A stretch of DNA of 18,748 nt from Nitrospina sp. Its GTDB lineage: Bacteria; Nitrospinota; Nitrospinia; Nitrospinales; Nitrospinaceae. The notes below the pieces were generated by a model, which searched no databases, was not told the DNA's origin, and saw only the letters and a list, made by a program, of their open reading frames with translations. Shown piece after piece: positions 1-8,598 of this stretch (its first letter is position 1; every line of letters starts with the position of its first letter). The translations under genes were made by a program, and so were the position numbers. Where the stretch lies: assembly GCA_004357435.1 (NCBI GenBank), contig SMVS01000142.1, forward strand, positions 1-18,748. Reading direction: 5' to 3'.

Positions 1-2304
1 GCTGTGGTTCACGTGCGGCAGAAGGATGGCCAGCCCCATCCTGCGGGCTTCCTCGACATAGCCGCAAGCGTCATAAAACCCGCCACGGTTGGACAAGACG
101 GCGGCCATGAACTCCGCCGGATAATGCGCCCTGAGGTAAGCAGTCTGGTATGAAATAATGGCGAAGGACGCACTGTGCGCCTTACAAAACGCATAGCCGG
201 CGAAGCTCTCGATCTGCCGCCAGATTTCCCCGGCAATTTTTGGCGGGACGCCATTTTGAGAAGCGCCGGACAAAAACCGTTCCCGGTAATTATTCATATC
301 CTCCCAGTCCCGTTTCTTGCTCATGCATTTTCTCAGGCTGTCCGCCTCCCCCAGGCTCATCCCGGCGATGGCATGCGCCACTTTGATCACGTCTTCCTGG
401 TAAATCATGACGCCAAACGTTTCATGCAGAATTTCTTCCAGTCGGGGATGCAGGTAGGTCACCGCCTCCCTGCCGTTGTGACGGTCGATGAAGGCTTTCA
501 TCATGCCACTGTCGGCCACGCCAGGGCGGATGATGGAGCTGGCGGCGGTGAGCATTTCAAAGGTGGCGACGCCAAGTTTTTTTAGCAGGTTCCGCATTCC
601 CGGCGACTCAATGTAGAAACACCCGATGGTCTTTCCGGTACGCACCAGCTCGACGGTCTGCTCGTCCTGAGTGGGATCGATCCGGCTGAAATCAATTTGC
701 GTTCCATAATGTTCCGCCACATCGCTGACGGTATCGGCCAGCACCGCCAAACCTTTCTGCGCCAGCAGATCGATCTTGAGCAATCCCATGTCCTCCACCG
801 GGTACATGTCATACTGCGTGACGGCGAACCCTTTCGGGGTTTTTTGTAAGGGTATCCGGTCGGTGATCGGGAAGGGGCAAATCACGATACCACCGCAATG
901 GATAGACACATGGCGGGGGAACCCATGAATCCTTTTTCCCAGCGCGATCATCGTCCGGTACGGCTCGTCTGCCAGTGGCAGGCCGCGGCATTCCGGGATG
1001 GTTTCCCGCACTTCCTCCAGGTTGAAGAGATCGGCGGAATGCGGCAGGCGTTTCACCAGGTGATCGATTTCCGGAATGGGAATCCCCATGGCCTTGCCCA
1101 CTTCGCGGAGCACGGACCGGCCTTTAAGGTGAATGTGCGCGGAGATCAACGCCACATTCTCCCGTCCATACTTTTCGAACACGTAGTCGATCATTTCATC
1201 CCGCCGGTTCCAGGGAAAATCAATGTCGATGTCCGGATAATCCTTGCGTTCCGGATTCAGGAACCGCTCGAAATAGAGATTGTGTTTTATCGGGTCCACT
1301 GCGGTGATTCCCAGCAGACGGCAGACCAGGCTGTTCGCCGCGGAACCACGGCCTACAGTGGGAATGCCGCGGGCCTTCGATTCGCGGATGATGTCCCAAA
1401 CGATTAAAAAATATGAAGCAAAATCAAGGTCGTTGATGACCTTCAATTCATAGTTGAGACGGCGCATGACGGTCTGCGAAGGCTTACGATAAAGCCGGTT
1501 GATGCCCTGCCGGGCCAGCTTGGAAAGGTATGAAGGAGAATTTTCTCCCGAGGGCAGGTCAAACGGTGGAAATAAAACTTCACCCAGAGGCAAAGAAACG
1601 TTACACTGTTCAGCGATTTTACCGGCATGGATGATTGCCTGTGGAATGTCACTGAACAGACGCGCCATCTCGTGTGGCGGTTTCATCCAGGCCTCCTCAG
1701 AAACAATCGCACTGGGCGGCGGGCACTCAATCGTTGTGGTGGTCCGGATCGCTGAAAGAAGTTTGTGCACCTGCCAGTCTTTTTGCTGTACGAAGAACAC
1801 CCGGTTTGTGGCGACAACAGGAATTCCCTTGGATCGCGCAAAGCGGATCATATCCTGAGCCGGCTTCCAACTCGTTGACGGCCATCGGATCAGTTCCCCA
1901 TAAATGTCCAGGCCGCCACGTTCCCTGGCAATGGCATGAATCATTTTCCTGCAAGACGCCATGATGATGACATGGTTGCTACACTGCTTCAATCGATCCA
2001 CCAGAGAGAAATTTTTGTGAAGTTGGCGGTCGGTGATGACCCGGCAAACCTCGCCGAAGCCTGCCATATCTTTTGCCAAAATAACCGCACGATCATTTGA
2101 GCAGGTTATTTCCGTTCCAAAAATCGGGTGAATCCCAGCGCTTTGAGCCTGCCGGTAAAATTCCACAGCACCATACAGAGCGTTGGTGTCCGTCATTGCC
2201 AGAGCCCGGCACTGCGATGCGGCGGCGGCCTGCACCAGGTCGCTCAGCGTATCGGCACCCGCTAATAATGAGTAATGGCTGTGACAATTGAGGTGGACAA
2301 ACAT
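1..2304 (-). CDS. dnaE: DnaE-family DNA polymerase III alpha subunit (C-terminus outside window)
   Basis: The frame is open from an ATG at 2304 to the window edge, giving 768 residues of a C-family replicative or translesion DNA polymerase. An N-terminal PHP domain starts at once (HSHYSLLAG, H8 and H10; TDTNALYGAVEFY follows). The palm carries GRGSAANS (318-325), PDIDIDF with D358 and D360, and LLKIDLL with D512, so all three catalytic aspartates are present. Later motifs such as GYAFCKAHSASFA and LPHVNHS also fit. The spacing is more compact than in E. coli DnaE, and GRGSAANSLVC plus GFPRHVSIHCGG resemble the DnaE2/ImuC group, so this may be an accessory error-prone polymerase; that is inference. 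The gene upstream is divergent bcsA, so imuA/imuB do not precede it. No clear Shine-Dalgarno is seen. An in-frame ATG at 2370 would add 22 hydrophobic residues, but the PHP domain favours 2304. Confidence 0.9.
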   Translation of the reverse strand, partial: MFVHLNCHSHYSLLAGADTLSDLVQAAAASQCRALAMTDTNALYGAVEFYRQAQSAGIHPIFGTEITCSNDRAVILAKDMAGFGEVCRVITDRQLHKNFSLVDRLKQCSNHVIIMASCRKMIHAIARERGGLDIYGELIRWPSTSWKPAQDMIRFARSKGIPVVATNRVFFVQQKDWQVHKLLSAIRTTTTIECPPPSAIVSEEAWMKPPHEMARLFSDIPQAIIHAGKIAEQCNVSLPLGEVLFPPFDLPSGENSPSYLSKLARQGINRLYRKPSQTVMRRLNYELKVINDLDFASYFLIVWDIIRESKARGIPTVGRGSAANSLVCRLLGITAVDPIKHNLYFERFLNPERKDYPDIDIDFPWNRRDEMIDYVFEKYGRENVALISAHIHLKGRSVLREVGKAMGIPIPEIDHLVKRLPHSADLFNLEEVRETIPECRGLPLADEPYRTMIALGKRIHGFPRHVSIHCGGIVICPFPITDRIPLQKTPKGFAVTQYDMYPVEDMGLLKIDLLAQKGLAVLADTVSDVAEHYGTQIDFSRIDPTQDEQTVELVRTGKTIGCFYIESPGMRNLLKKLGVATFEMLTAASSIIRPGVADSGMMKAFIDRHNGREAVTYLHPRLEEILHETFGVMIYQEDVIKVAHAIAGMSLGEADSLRKCMSKKRDWEDMNNYRERFLSGASQNGVPPKIAGEIWRQIESFAGYAFCKAHSASFAIISYQTAYLRAHYPAEFMAAVLSNRGGFYDACGYVEEARRMGLAILLPHVNHS

Positions 2305-2559
2305 AGGCGAATAAAAAGCGAAAATTGTGGTCAAAAAAAGGAAGCCAATGAATTTCCCGAGAGAGGTCATTCTAGGGAATCGACGGCAGGGAGTCAAGCG
2401 GGACGCTCGTAATTGTGTATCATTTTGAAAAGATTAGACCTCTAGAACCACCATCCGATTGTTGAAAGCCTTTTAATAAAAGAAATTGCCAGAATAACCT
2501 AAATATAGGGTACAACCTCCCCGGGCGGACCCTTCCACCAACCTGAGCATCAAGAAATA
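2305..2559. promoter_or_regulatory. Divergent intergenic region between dnaE-like gene and bcsA
   Basis: These 255 bp must hold the start signals of two divergent genes. The half nearer bcsA is AT-rich, with TTGCCA at 2486-2491 and a TATAGGGTACAA stretch at 2504-2515, but the spacing between candidate -35 and -10 boxes (12 or 18-19 bp) is poor. I do not assign a promoter. No RNA gene or terminator-like hairpin is evident. Confidence 0.35.
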
Positions 2560-4746
2560 ATGTCCCAAACCACACCCTATCAATCACTCGAACTGCGCCG
2601 GGTCGTTCTGGTGTTCATTTATCTTACCATTGCCGTATGGTATTTCTCCTGGCGGCTGGGCACCTTCAACCCGGATGCCCTGACATTTTCCATTTCACTC
2701 TACAGTGCCGAGGTCTACGGATTCTTTGCAACCTTGATGCATATTTTCATGACGTGGCGTCTTTCCATTCGCCGACCGCCGCCGGTACCCGAAGGCCAAA
2801 GCGTCGACGTGTTCGTCACCACCATAAACGAACCGGTGACCATTCTGCGGCGGACACTGGTAAATGCTATAGGGATGCACTATCCCCATCGGACTTGGTT
2901 GCTGGATGACAGCAGGCGGCCCGAAGTGGAAGCCCTGGCGAGGGACCTGGGTTGTAATTATCTGGCACGGGCAGACAACAAGAATGCCAAGGCTGGCAAC
3001 CTCAACCACGCGCTCGAACACAGCACCGGGGATTTCATTGCCGTGTTCGATGCGGACCACGCCCCCAACAGAAATTTTCTGCTACGGACTCTTGGCTATT
3101 TTCAGGACGATACGGTAGCCCTCGTTCAGACGCCGCAGGATTTTTATAATCTCGATTCTTTTCAGCACCACAAGAAAAAAAACAAGGCGCTGGCCTGGCA
3201 CGAGCAGTCGGTATTCTTCCGGGTCATCCAGCGCGGCAAAGATTATTGGAACGCAGCCTTTTTTTGCGGGAGTTGTGCCGTGATCCGGCGCAGTGCATTG
3301 CAAACTATCGGAGGATTTGCCATCGGCACGGTGACCGAAGACCTGCACACTTCGATCAAACTCCACAAACAAGGTTTCCAATCCGTCTATCATGCCGAGT
3401 CCCTGGCGTTCGGCCTGGCTCCTGCCAGCGTTGTGTCTTTTCTGAAACAAAGGATCCGTTGGGGGCAGGGGGCCATGCAGGTCTGGCGTCAAGAGGGAGT
3501 TTTCTTTTGCCGCGGCCTCACCATGGCCCAGCGAATCAATTACCTGGCCTCGTCCATAACCTACTTCGATGGCTGGCAAAAAGGATTGTTCTACATGACA
3601 CCGGTGATCGCCCTCACCACTGGCATCATGCCGCTGAATACCATAGGTTCGGAATTTTTTCTCCATTTCATCCCCTATTTTCTGCTGACGTTCTGGGTGT
3701 TTGAAGAGGTCAACCGCGGCTACGGACGCTCCATCGTTATCGAGCAGTACAACATGGTTCGGTTTGCCGCCATGGCCTGGTCGACATTGGCCTTTTTCAG
3801 AAAAGCCCTGCCCTTTTCGGTAACACCCAAAGGCACCGCCCCTTCGCCACAATCCCTTTTATACATGGCGCCACAGAGAATCATTCTGGTCTTGAACTTC
3901 GTGGCAATCTTCGTGGGAGCCGTGCTGTACCACTATGAAATCATGCCGCTGACCAGCCTGCTGGCCTGCACTGTCTGGGCCACGGTGAATTTTCTATTGG
4001 CCGCCAGCATGCTTATATTTTCCAAGGTTAAATCGAGTTTCAAGCGTGAGGAATACCGCTTTCCGATACCCCTGCCCGCCAAATTGCTTTTAAACAACGG
4101 GACGCCCACTGAAGTCTATGGAATTGTTGATGACATTTCTGCTACCGGCTTCCGTTTTTACGCCTCTTTTCCCGAGACCGTCCAATTGGGTCAAACCATC
4201 AAAGGCCAAATATTTTTGCCGGAAGGCCCGGTAGACCTGCACGGGGAGATCAAAGCACTGATACCGGGAACAACGGAAAATGGCAGTTACGTGAAAGCCA
4301 TCGGCTGTAGCTTTAAATGGGATAACAGGCAGGAGGAAGAAAAGCTGGATCTCTTTCTCTATGGGACCGATGTGGAGCGGCAAATCCATGGCCTTCAGGA
4401 AACCATTCTCACTCCCTTCGACCATATAGCGACCGCCGGGTCCAATGGCAACCCGGAACCCCATGTCGACAAGTCGCATTGGGCCGCCATGTTATACTCG
4501 CAAAACGGAAATACTAAAAATAAACCGGGGGTTGGCCTGATTTCCATAAGCAACGGATCGGACGGACCCAGGCAGATGCTGGTCTTCACCCCGCTTGAGG
4601 AAAACACACCTGTTAAATTGGATATCCATAGTCGCAGTGACGTCTCGGAACTCTCTGGAACGATACACATGAACAAAAAAATGAACACGTCAGCGCTCTC
4701 GATCTTTTGCTATGACTTGACTCCCGAGCGTGAGAGTTCTTCGTGA
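2560..4746 (+). CDS. bcsA: Cellulose-synthase-like GT2 glycosyltransferase with PilZ domain (BcsA-like)
   Basis: This is a 728-residue inner-membrane processive glycosyltransferase, expected to polymerise UDP-sugar into a beta-glucan and export it. Two N-terminal membrane segments (about 15-32 and 41-66) precede the GT2 domain, which has DDSRR (116-120), DAD (164-166), FFCGS, TED (259-261) and QRIRW (297-301). About five further membrane segments lie at 343-490. A PilZ domain follows, with RxxxR at R496/R500 and DxSxxG at D525-G530, the residues that bind cyclic di-GMP, so activation by c-di-GMP is likely. The length is below that of E. coli BcsA (872), and about 90 extra residues follow the PilZ domain. 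The stop overlaps the bcsS start by 4 bp. The usual partner BcsB is not adjacent, so cellulose is the best guess for the product but another beta-glucan is possible. Confidence 0.92.
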   Translation: MSQTTPYQSLELRRVVLVFIYLTIAVWYFSWRLGTFNPDALTFSISLYSAEVYGFFATLMHIFMTWRLSIRRPPPVPEGQSVDVFVTTINEPVTILRRTLVNAIGMHYPHRTWLLDDSRRPEVEALARDLGCNYLARADNKNAKAGNLNHALEHSTGDFIAVFDADHAPNRNFLLRTLGYFQDDTVALVQTPQDFYNLDSFQHHKKKNKALAWHEQSVFFRVIQRGKDYWNAAFFCGSCAVIRRSALQTIGGFAIGTVTEDLHTSIKLHKQGFQSVYHAESLAFGLAPASVVSFLKQRIRWGQGAMQVWRQEGVFFCRGLTMAQRINYLASSITYFDGWQKGLFYMTPVIALTTGIMPLNTIGSEFFLHFIPYFLLTFWVFEEVNRGYGRSIVIEQYNMVRFAAMAWSTLAFFRKALPFSVTPKGTAPSPQSLLYMAPQRIILVLNFVAIFVGAVLYHYEIMPLTSLLACTVWATVNFLLAASMLIFSKVKSSFKREEYRFPIPLPAKLLLNNGTPTEVYGIVDDISATGFRFYASFPETVQLGQTIKGQIFLPEGPVDLHGEIKALIPGTTENGSYVKAIGCSFKWDNRQEEEKLDLFLYGTDVERQIHGLQETILTPFDHIATAGSNGNPEPHVDKSHWAAMLYSQNGNTKNKPGVGLISISNGSDGPRQMLVFTPLEENTPVKLDIHSRSDVSELSGTIHMNKKMNTSALSIFCYDLTPERESSS

Positions 4747-5459
4747 AACACCTCCCACTCATCGGCCCAGCTACCGTGATGGCAATATGGCTCGGATTGT
4801 TTGCAACTCCGTCCAGCGTTGTGGCTGGCGAAAAGTTGTTCCTCACCGGAATCGAAGGAGGAAAAAGCGATAACTTCTACACGTTCCTTGGCTTGGTGGC
4901 CCCCCTCGGCGATAACAATCTCGGCGATGGCTGGGTGCAAAAATACTGGCTGGATTATCTCGGCTACACCTATAACACCGATCAAAGAATCACAGCTAAG
5001 GCTGTCGGAGTGGAAGCAATGCTGGGCTACCAGACATCCGGCCCCACATTCTGGGCTGGAGTCTTCACGGGCCTCCGATACAACAACACCTCGCTTGAGC
5101 CTGATGACCCCGGCAATGAAACCAACGGCGAGCATATATGGTTGAAGACCCAATTCGAAGGGGGAACGAATCTGGCGGAAAATTGGAAGACTACTGGTAT
5201 CGCCAGTTATACCTTTGGGGCAAAAAGTTACTGGCTGAGGACGCGCCTCAAATACAGCCTGAGTAAAGACCTGTTTACCGGTCCCGAAGCTGTCCTTATG
5301 GGTGACCCCAATTACCAGGCTTGGCAGTTGGGGTGGTTTGTCACGGGTTTTGAACCGTTGCCGGGTTTAAAACTTGGCGTTAAAGCCAGCGCCAGGATTA
5401 CCGAAGGAACTGATGACGTGGACGGATTGGTCGGCATTGAACTTGTGAAGGTATTCTGA
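4743..5459 (+). CDS. bcsS: BcsS-family outer-membrane cellulose biosynthesis protein
   Basis: This 238-residue protein starts with GTG inside the last codons of bcsA (GTGA overlap), so it is probably translated by coupling. It has a signal peptide with a likely cleavage after A28 (SVVA/GE). The mature part alternates short amphipathic strands rich in aromatic residues and glycine (KYWLDYLGYTYN, FWAGVFTGLRY, YWLRTRLKYSL, WQLGWFVTGFEP) and ends in a C-terminal phenylalanine, as outer-membrane beta-barrels do. The pattern matches the cellulose biosynthesis protein BcsS family as I recall it. Its exact role is unknown; here it may help the polymer from the adjacent BcsA-like enzyme cross or attach to the outer membrane. 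It converges on polA 45 bp downstream with no clear terminator between them, only a short T-run near 5484-5490. Confidence 0.8.
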   Translation: MKHLPLIGPATVMAIWLGLFATPSSVVAGEKLFLTGIEGGKSDNFYTFLGLVAPLGDNNLGDGWVQKYWLDYLGYTYNTDQRITAKAVGVEAMLGYQTSGPTFWAGVFTGLRYNNTSLEPDDPGNETNGEHIWLKTQFEGGTNLAENWKTTGIASYTFGAKSYWLRTRLKYSLSKDLFTGPEAVLMGDPNYQAWQLGWFVTGFEPLPGLKLGVKASARITEGTDDVDGLVGIELVKVF

Positions 5460-5504
5460 GAAAGACTTTACGATAACGCATCATTTTTTTCTCTGCCAAT
5501 CCTT

Positions 5505-8255
5505 CTAGTGCGCCTCATTCCAGTTTTTCCCCGTCGCCATGTGCACCACCACCGGCACCTTGAGCGGAAACCCTTCCTCCATTTCATGCCGGACCAACGA
5601 TTTTAATATTTCTTCCTCATTACGCGGATATTCAAAAACCAATTCGTCATGCACTTGCATGATCATTTTCGATTTCAATTTATTCTTCCTGATTTTTTCA
5701 TGCAAACGGATCATCGCCAGTTTGATGAGGTCGGCGGCACTGCCCTGTACCGGCGAATTGATCGCCACCCGCTCGGCGGCTTCCCGCACCTGACGATTCT
5801 TGCTGTTGAGGTCGGGCAGGTAACGCCGCCGGTTCATCAAGGTCGTGGTGTAACCTTTCCGGCGCGCATCCTCAATGGTGCTCTCCATAAAGGTTTTGAC
5901 GTTTTTATACAAATCAAAATATTGGTCAATAAAAATCTTGGCATCCTTCGGAGAAATTTTCAACTGCCGCGACAACCCGAAGGCACTCAGGCCGTACACG
6001 ATCCCAAAGTTGACCGCCTTGGCCATGCGCCGCCCTTCTTCATCCACCGCGTCCAGCGCCTGCCCGAAAATTTCGGCGGCGGTGCGGGTGTGGATGTCCT
6101 CACCTTTTTTAAACGCCCGCGTCAACGCCGGGTCTTCTGAAAGGTGCGCCAGGATTCGGAGCTCGATCTGCGAATAGTCCGCCGACAGCAATAGAACACC
6201 CTCCCCTTCGGCGATGAACGCCTTGCGGATTTCTTTGCCCAGCTCCGAGCGGATGGGAATGTTCTGCAAGTTGGGATCGCTACTGCTCAACCGCCCGGTC
6301 GCCGCGACGGTCTGGTTGTAGGACGTGTGCACCCGCCCGGTTTTTTTGTTGACCGCCAGCGGCAGGGCGTCGACATAAGTCGATTTCAACTTGGACAGTT
6401 GGCGGAAGCTCAGAATTTTTTCAGGAAGCGCATGTTCATCGGCCAACGCCTCCAGCACGTTCACATCCGTGGAATAACCAGTCTTGGTTTTCTTGATGAC
6501 GCGCAGTTGCAGTTTCTCGAACAGAATGACCGACAGCTGTTTGGGCGAATTGATGTTGAACGGTTCCCCGGCGAGCGCGTGAATCTCCCCTTCCAGCTTT
6601 TTTAAATCCTGGTCAATTTGGCGGGACAACTTAGCGAGATGTTTCACATCGATTTTGACACCCGCCATCTCCATATTCGCCAGCACCTCGATCAGCGGCA
6701 GTTCGATTTCCCGGTACAGCGCCGCCGCTTCCGCGTCCAGCAAAGCCCTCAGCGTTTGCGTCAACTGCCAGGTGACGTCGGCATCCTCGGCGGCATACTC
6801 CGTGGCTGGCTCGATCGCCACTTCATCGAACCCGATCTGCTTCGCCCCCTTGCCCGCCACTTCATCATAGTGAATGGTCTTGCGCCCCAGGTACTCCATC
6901 GCCAAATCGTCCATGTTGTGATTGCGCTTGGACGGATTGAGCACGTAAGACGCCAGCATGGAATCGAACTCGATGCCGGCAAGTTGCACACCTTCACTGG
7001 CGAAGACGATCAGATCGTATTTTATATTTTGTCCGCACTTTGTTATCTGCGCGTCTTCCAGCAGAGGTTTTAGTTTCGCCAGCGCTAATTTTTTATCCAA
7101 CTGCTCCGGCACGCCGAGGTAGTTGTGGGCCACCGGCAGATAGGCCGCCTCGCCCGTCTCGCAAGAAAACGAAATGCCGACCATGGCGGCCTGCATGGGA
7201 TGCTTGCTGGTGGTTTCCAGATCCACCGCGAACTGGCCCGCCGATTTCAATTTTTTGATCCACCGGTCCAGCGATTTTTCATCCAGCACGGTTTCGTAAT
7301 GCGTCTCCACCGGTTGCACCGGGGCAGATTTTTCGGGTGCCGTTTCAGTACCCTCGCTCGGCGCGTTCGGCGAAGGCGCCTCGCCCACCGCAGGTGCGCT
7401 CTCAAGTTTTTCCAGCAGTCTGGAAAAATCCAGTTGAGTGAACATCTTCTTCAACGCAGTCGGATCGGCCGCCCTCACTTTCAAATCCTCAATCTTGCAA
7501 TCGAGCGGCACTTGCCGGTCAATCGTCACCAGCTCGCGGCTCAACAAAGCCTGCTCTTTATCCTGCACCAGCTTTTCGTGGAGCTTCTTTTTCTCGACCT
7601 CATCGACCCGCTCATACAACTCGGCAATCGAGCTGTACTTCTGGATCAACTCGGTAGCCGTCTTGGGTCCCACCCCCTTCACCCCGGGAATGTTGTCGCT
7701 GGCGTCGCCCATCAAGCCCATCACTTCGATCACCTTGTCCGGCAGAACGCCGAACTTTTCCACCACGTCCGGCTCCTCGAAGCGCTTGCCCTTCATCGTG
7801 TCCAGCATGTGAACCATGGGGGTGATCAACTGCATCATGTCCTTGTCGCCGCTGACGATGGTCACCGCGAGGCCCGCCGCTTCGCCCTGCCCCGCCAGAG
7901 TGCCGATGATGTCGTCCGCCTCGAACCCCGGTTTCCTCAAGCTGACGATGTTGAACGCTTTCACAAGAGGCTCGAAATAAGGAAACTGTTCCGCCAGTTC
8001 TTCCGGCGGCGTATCGCGGTTGGCTTTGTATTCGGGAAACATTTTGTGACGGAAGGTTGGCTCTTTGCTGTCGAACACCACCGCCAGGTAATCCGGCGCC
8101 TCCTCGCGCACCACCTTGATGAGCATGGTGGTGAACCCATAAAGCGCGTTGGTGGGCAGGCCGTCCGAGTTGGAAAGGGATTGCTTGATGCCGTAAAACG
8201 CCCGGAAGATGTACGACGACCCGTCGATCAGGTAAAGTTTTTCTTTTTTGGACAT
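5505..8255 (-). CDS. polA: DNA polymerase I with 5'-3' and 3'-5' exonuclease domains
   Basis: This 916-residue protein is a full-length DNA polymerase I for Okazaki-fragment processing and repair. The 5'-3' exonuclease/FLAP domain covers about 1-285 (LIDGSSYIFRAFY, FEADDIIG, GDASDNIPGVKGVG). A Pro/Ala/Glu-rich linker (about 286-315) leads to a 3'-5' exonuclease with all three motifs: DLE (D345, E347), NIKYD (N410, D414) and YAAED (Y487, D491), so proofreading should be active. The polymerase domain has motif A DYSQIELR (693-700), motif B RxxxKxxxFxxxYG (R742, K746, F750, Y754) and motif C QVHDEL (867-872). The 3'-5' exonuclease is often degenerate in PolA of other phyla but is intact here. 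The ATG start gives the canonical LIDGSSY N-terminus; no Shine-Dalgarno is seen. Upstream is the repeat-filled gap, then divergent kdsD. Confidence 0.97.
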   Translation of the reverse strand: MSKKEKLYLIDGSSYIFRAFYGIKQSLSNSDGLPTNALYGFTTMLIKVVREEAPDYLAVVFDSKEPTFRHKMFPEYKANRDTPPEELAEQFPYFEPLVKAFNIVSLRKPGFEADDIIGTLAGQGEAAGLAVTIVSGDKDMMQLITPMVHMLDTMKGKRFEEPDVVEKFGVLPDKVIEVMGLMGDASDNIPGVKGVGPKTATELIQKYSSIAELYERVDEVEKKKLHEKLVQDKEQALLSRELVTIDRQVPLDCKIEDLKVRAADPTALKKMFTQLDFSRLLEKLESAPAVGEAPSPNAPSEGTETAPEKSAPVQPVETHYETVLDEKSLDRWIKKLKSAGQFAVDLETTSKHPMQAAMVGISFSCETGEAAYLPVAHNYLGVPEQLDKKLALAKLKPLLEDAQITKCGQNIKYDLIVFASEGVQLAGIEFDSMLASYVLNPSKRNHNMDDLAMEYLGRKTIHYDEVAGKGAKQIGFDEVAIEPATEYAAEDADVTWQLTQTLRALLDAEAAALYREIELPLIEVLANMEMAGVKIDVKHLAKLSRQIDQDLKKLEGEIHALAGEPFNINSPKQLSVILFEKLQLRVIKKTKTGYSTDVNVLEALADEHALPEKILSFRQLSKLKSTYVDALPLAVNKKTGRVHTSYNQTVAATGRLSSSDPNLQNIPIRSELGKEIRKAFIAEGEGVLLLSADYSQIELRILAHLSEDPALTRAFKKGEDIHTRTAAEIFGQALDAVDEEGRRMAKAVNFGIVYGLSAFGLSRQLKISPKDAKIFIDQYFDLYKNVKTFMESTIEDARRKGYTTTLMNRRRYLPDLNSKNRQVREAAERVAINSPVQGSAADLIKLAMIRLHEKIRKNKLKSKMIMQVHDELVFEYPRNEEEILKSLVRHEMEEGFPLKVPVVVHMATGKNWNEAH

Positions 8256-8340
8256 AGGAGGGATTTAACCACAGATGCCTGTCCTGAGCAATGTCGAAGG
8301 GGGACCCGTTTCACCACAGATGGACACGGATAAAATAACT

Positions 8341-8361
8341 CCCCTCCTTTGCAAGGAGGGG
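8341..8361. repeat. Perfect 9-bp palindrome inside composite repeat
   Basis: CCCCTCCTT and AAGGAGGGG pair around a 3-base TGC loop. It lacks a following T-run, so it is more like a REP-type dispersed palindrome than an intrinsic terminator. Its composition resembles that of the palindrome at 8464-8484. Confidence 0.7.
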
Positions 8362-8376
8362 CCGAGGGTGGTTGAT

Positions 8377-8410
8377 AGTCCCCCTTCTCCGAAGGAGGTT
8401 AGGGGGGACT
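8377..8410. repeat. Imperfect inverted repeat inside composite repeat
   Basis: The ends AGTCCCC and GGGGACT pair across an interior containing CTCC and GGAG. It sits between the left and right arms of the CCACAGATG element. Confidence 0.55.
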
Positions 8411-8463
8411 TATCGGTGTCCATCTGTGTTCATCTGTGGCTAAATCCCCCACCCCTCCTGCAT

Positions 8464-8484
8464 CCTCCCCTTGGTAAGGGGAGG
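8464..8484. repeat. Perfect 9-bp palindrome inside composite repeat
   Basis: CCTCCCCTT and AAGGGGAGG pair around a 3-base GGT loop, followed by AATATTTTATT. It could stop transcription weakly, but its resemblance to 8341-8361 suggests a dispersed repeat family. Confidence 0.6.
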
Positions 8485-8598
8485 AATATTTTATTCGCCC
8501 CGCGCGGAGCGGTCTGTGTTCATCTGTGGCTAATTATGTTAAAATCGTTCGGTGTAAATTTGAAAACCTTTTGAAATTAAAGTCTTTAAACTAATCGA

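Larger units (their letters stand above)
8261..8538. repeat. Composite of nested dispersed intergenic repeats
   Basis: The gap between polA and kdsD is almost all repeat. CTGTGTTCATCTGTGGCTAA occurs twice as an exact 20-bp direct repeat (8424-8443 and 8514-8533). The element around 8411-8447 reappears inverted at the left end but split: its GGATTTAACCACAGATG half is at 8261-8277 and its ACAGATGGACAC half near 8316-8330. Between the halves sits about 35 bp containing GTCCTGAGCAATGTCGAAGG (8281-8300), itself a type of short repeat known from many bacterial genomes. Three palindromes lie within or beside these units. No ORF here looks real; the apparent reading frame is only translated repeat. 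Confidence 0.75.

Noticed and set aside
2486..2515. Possible bcsA promoter TTGCCA with TATAGG or GTACAA
   Set aside because: Spacing is 12 or 18-19 bp and the -10 matches are weak, so it is not better than chance in AT-rich DNA.
3082..3852. Minus-strand ORF of 256 residues
   Set aside because: It lies antisense to the GT2 domain of the bcsA-like gene, whose motifs are intact in the plus frame.
7125..8333. Plus-strand ORF of 402 residues
   Set aside because: It lies antisense to polA, is rich in His, Arg and Leu as shadow frames are, and ends in repeat sequence.
8261..8538. CRISPR array
   Set aside because: Repeat units are few, unequally spaced, partly inverted and partly degenerate, with no regular spacers or cas genes.
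8275..8574. Plus-strand ORF of 99 residues in the polA-kdsD gap
   Set aside because: It is translated dispersed repeat (CVHLWL encoded twice by the same unit) with no start signal.
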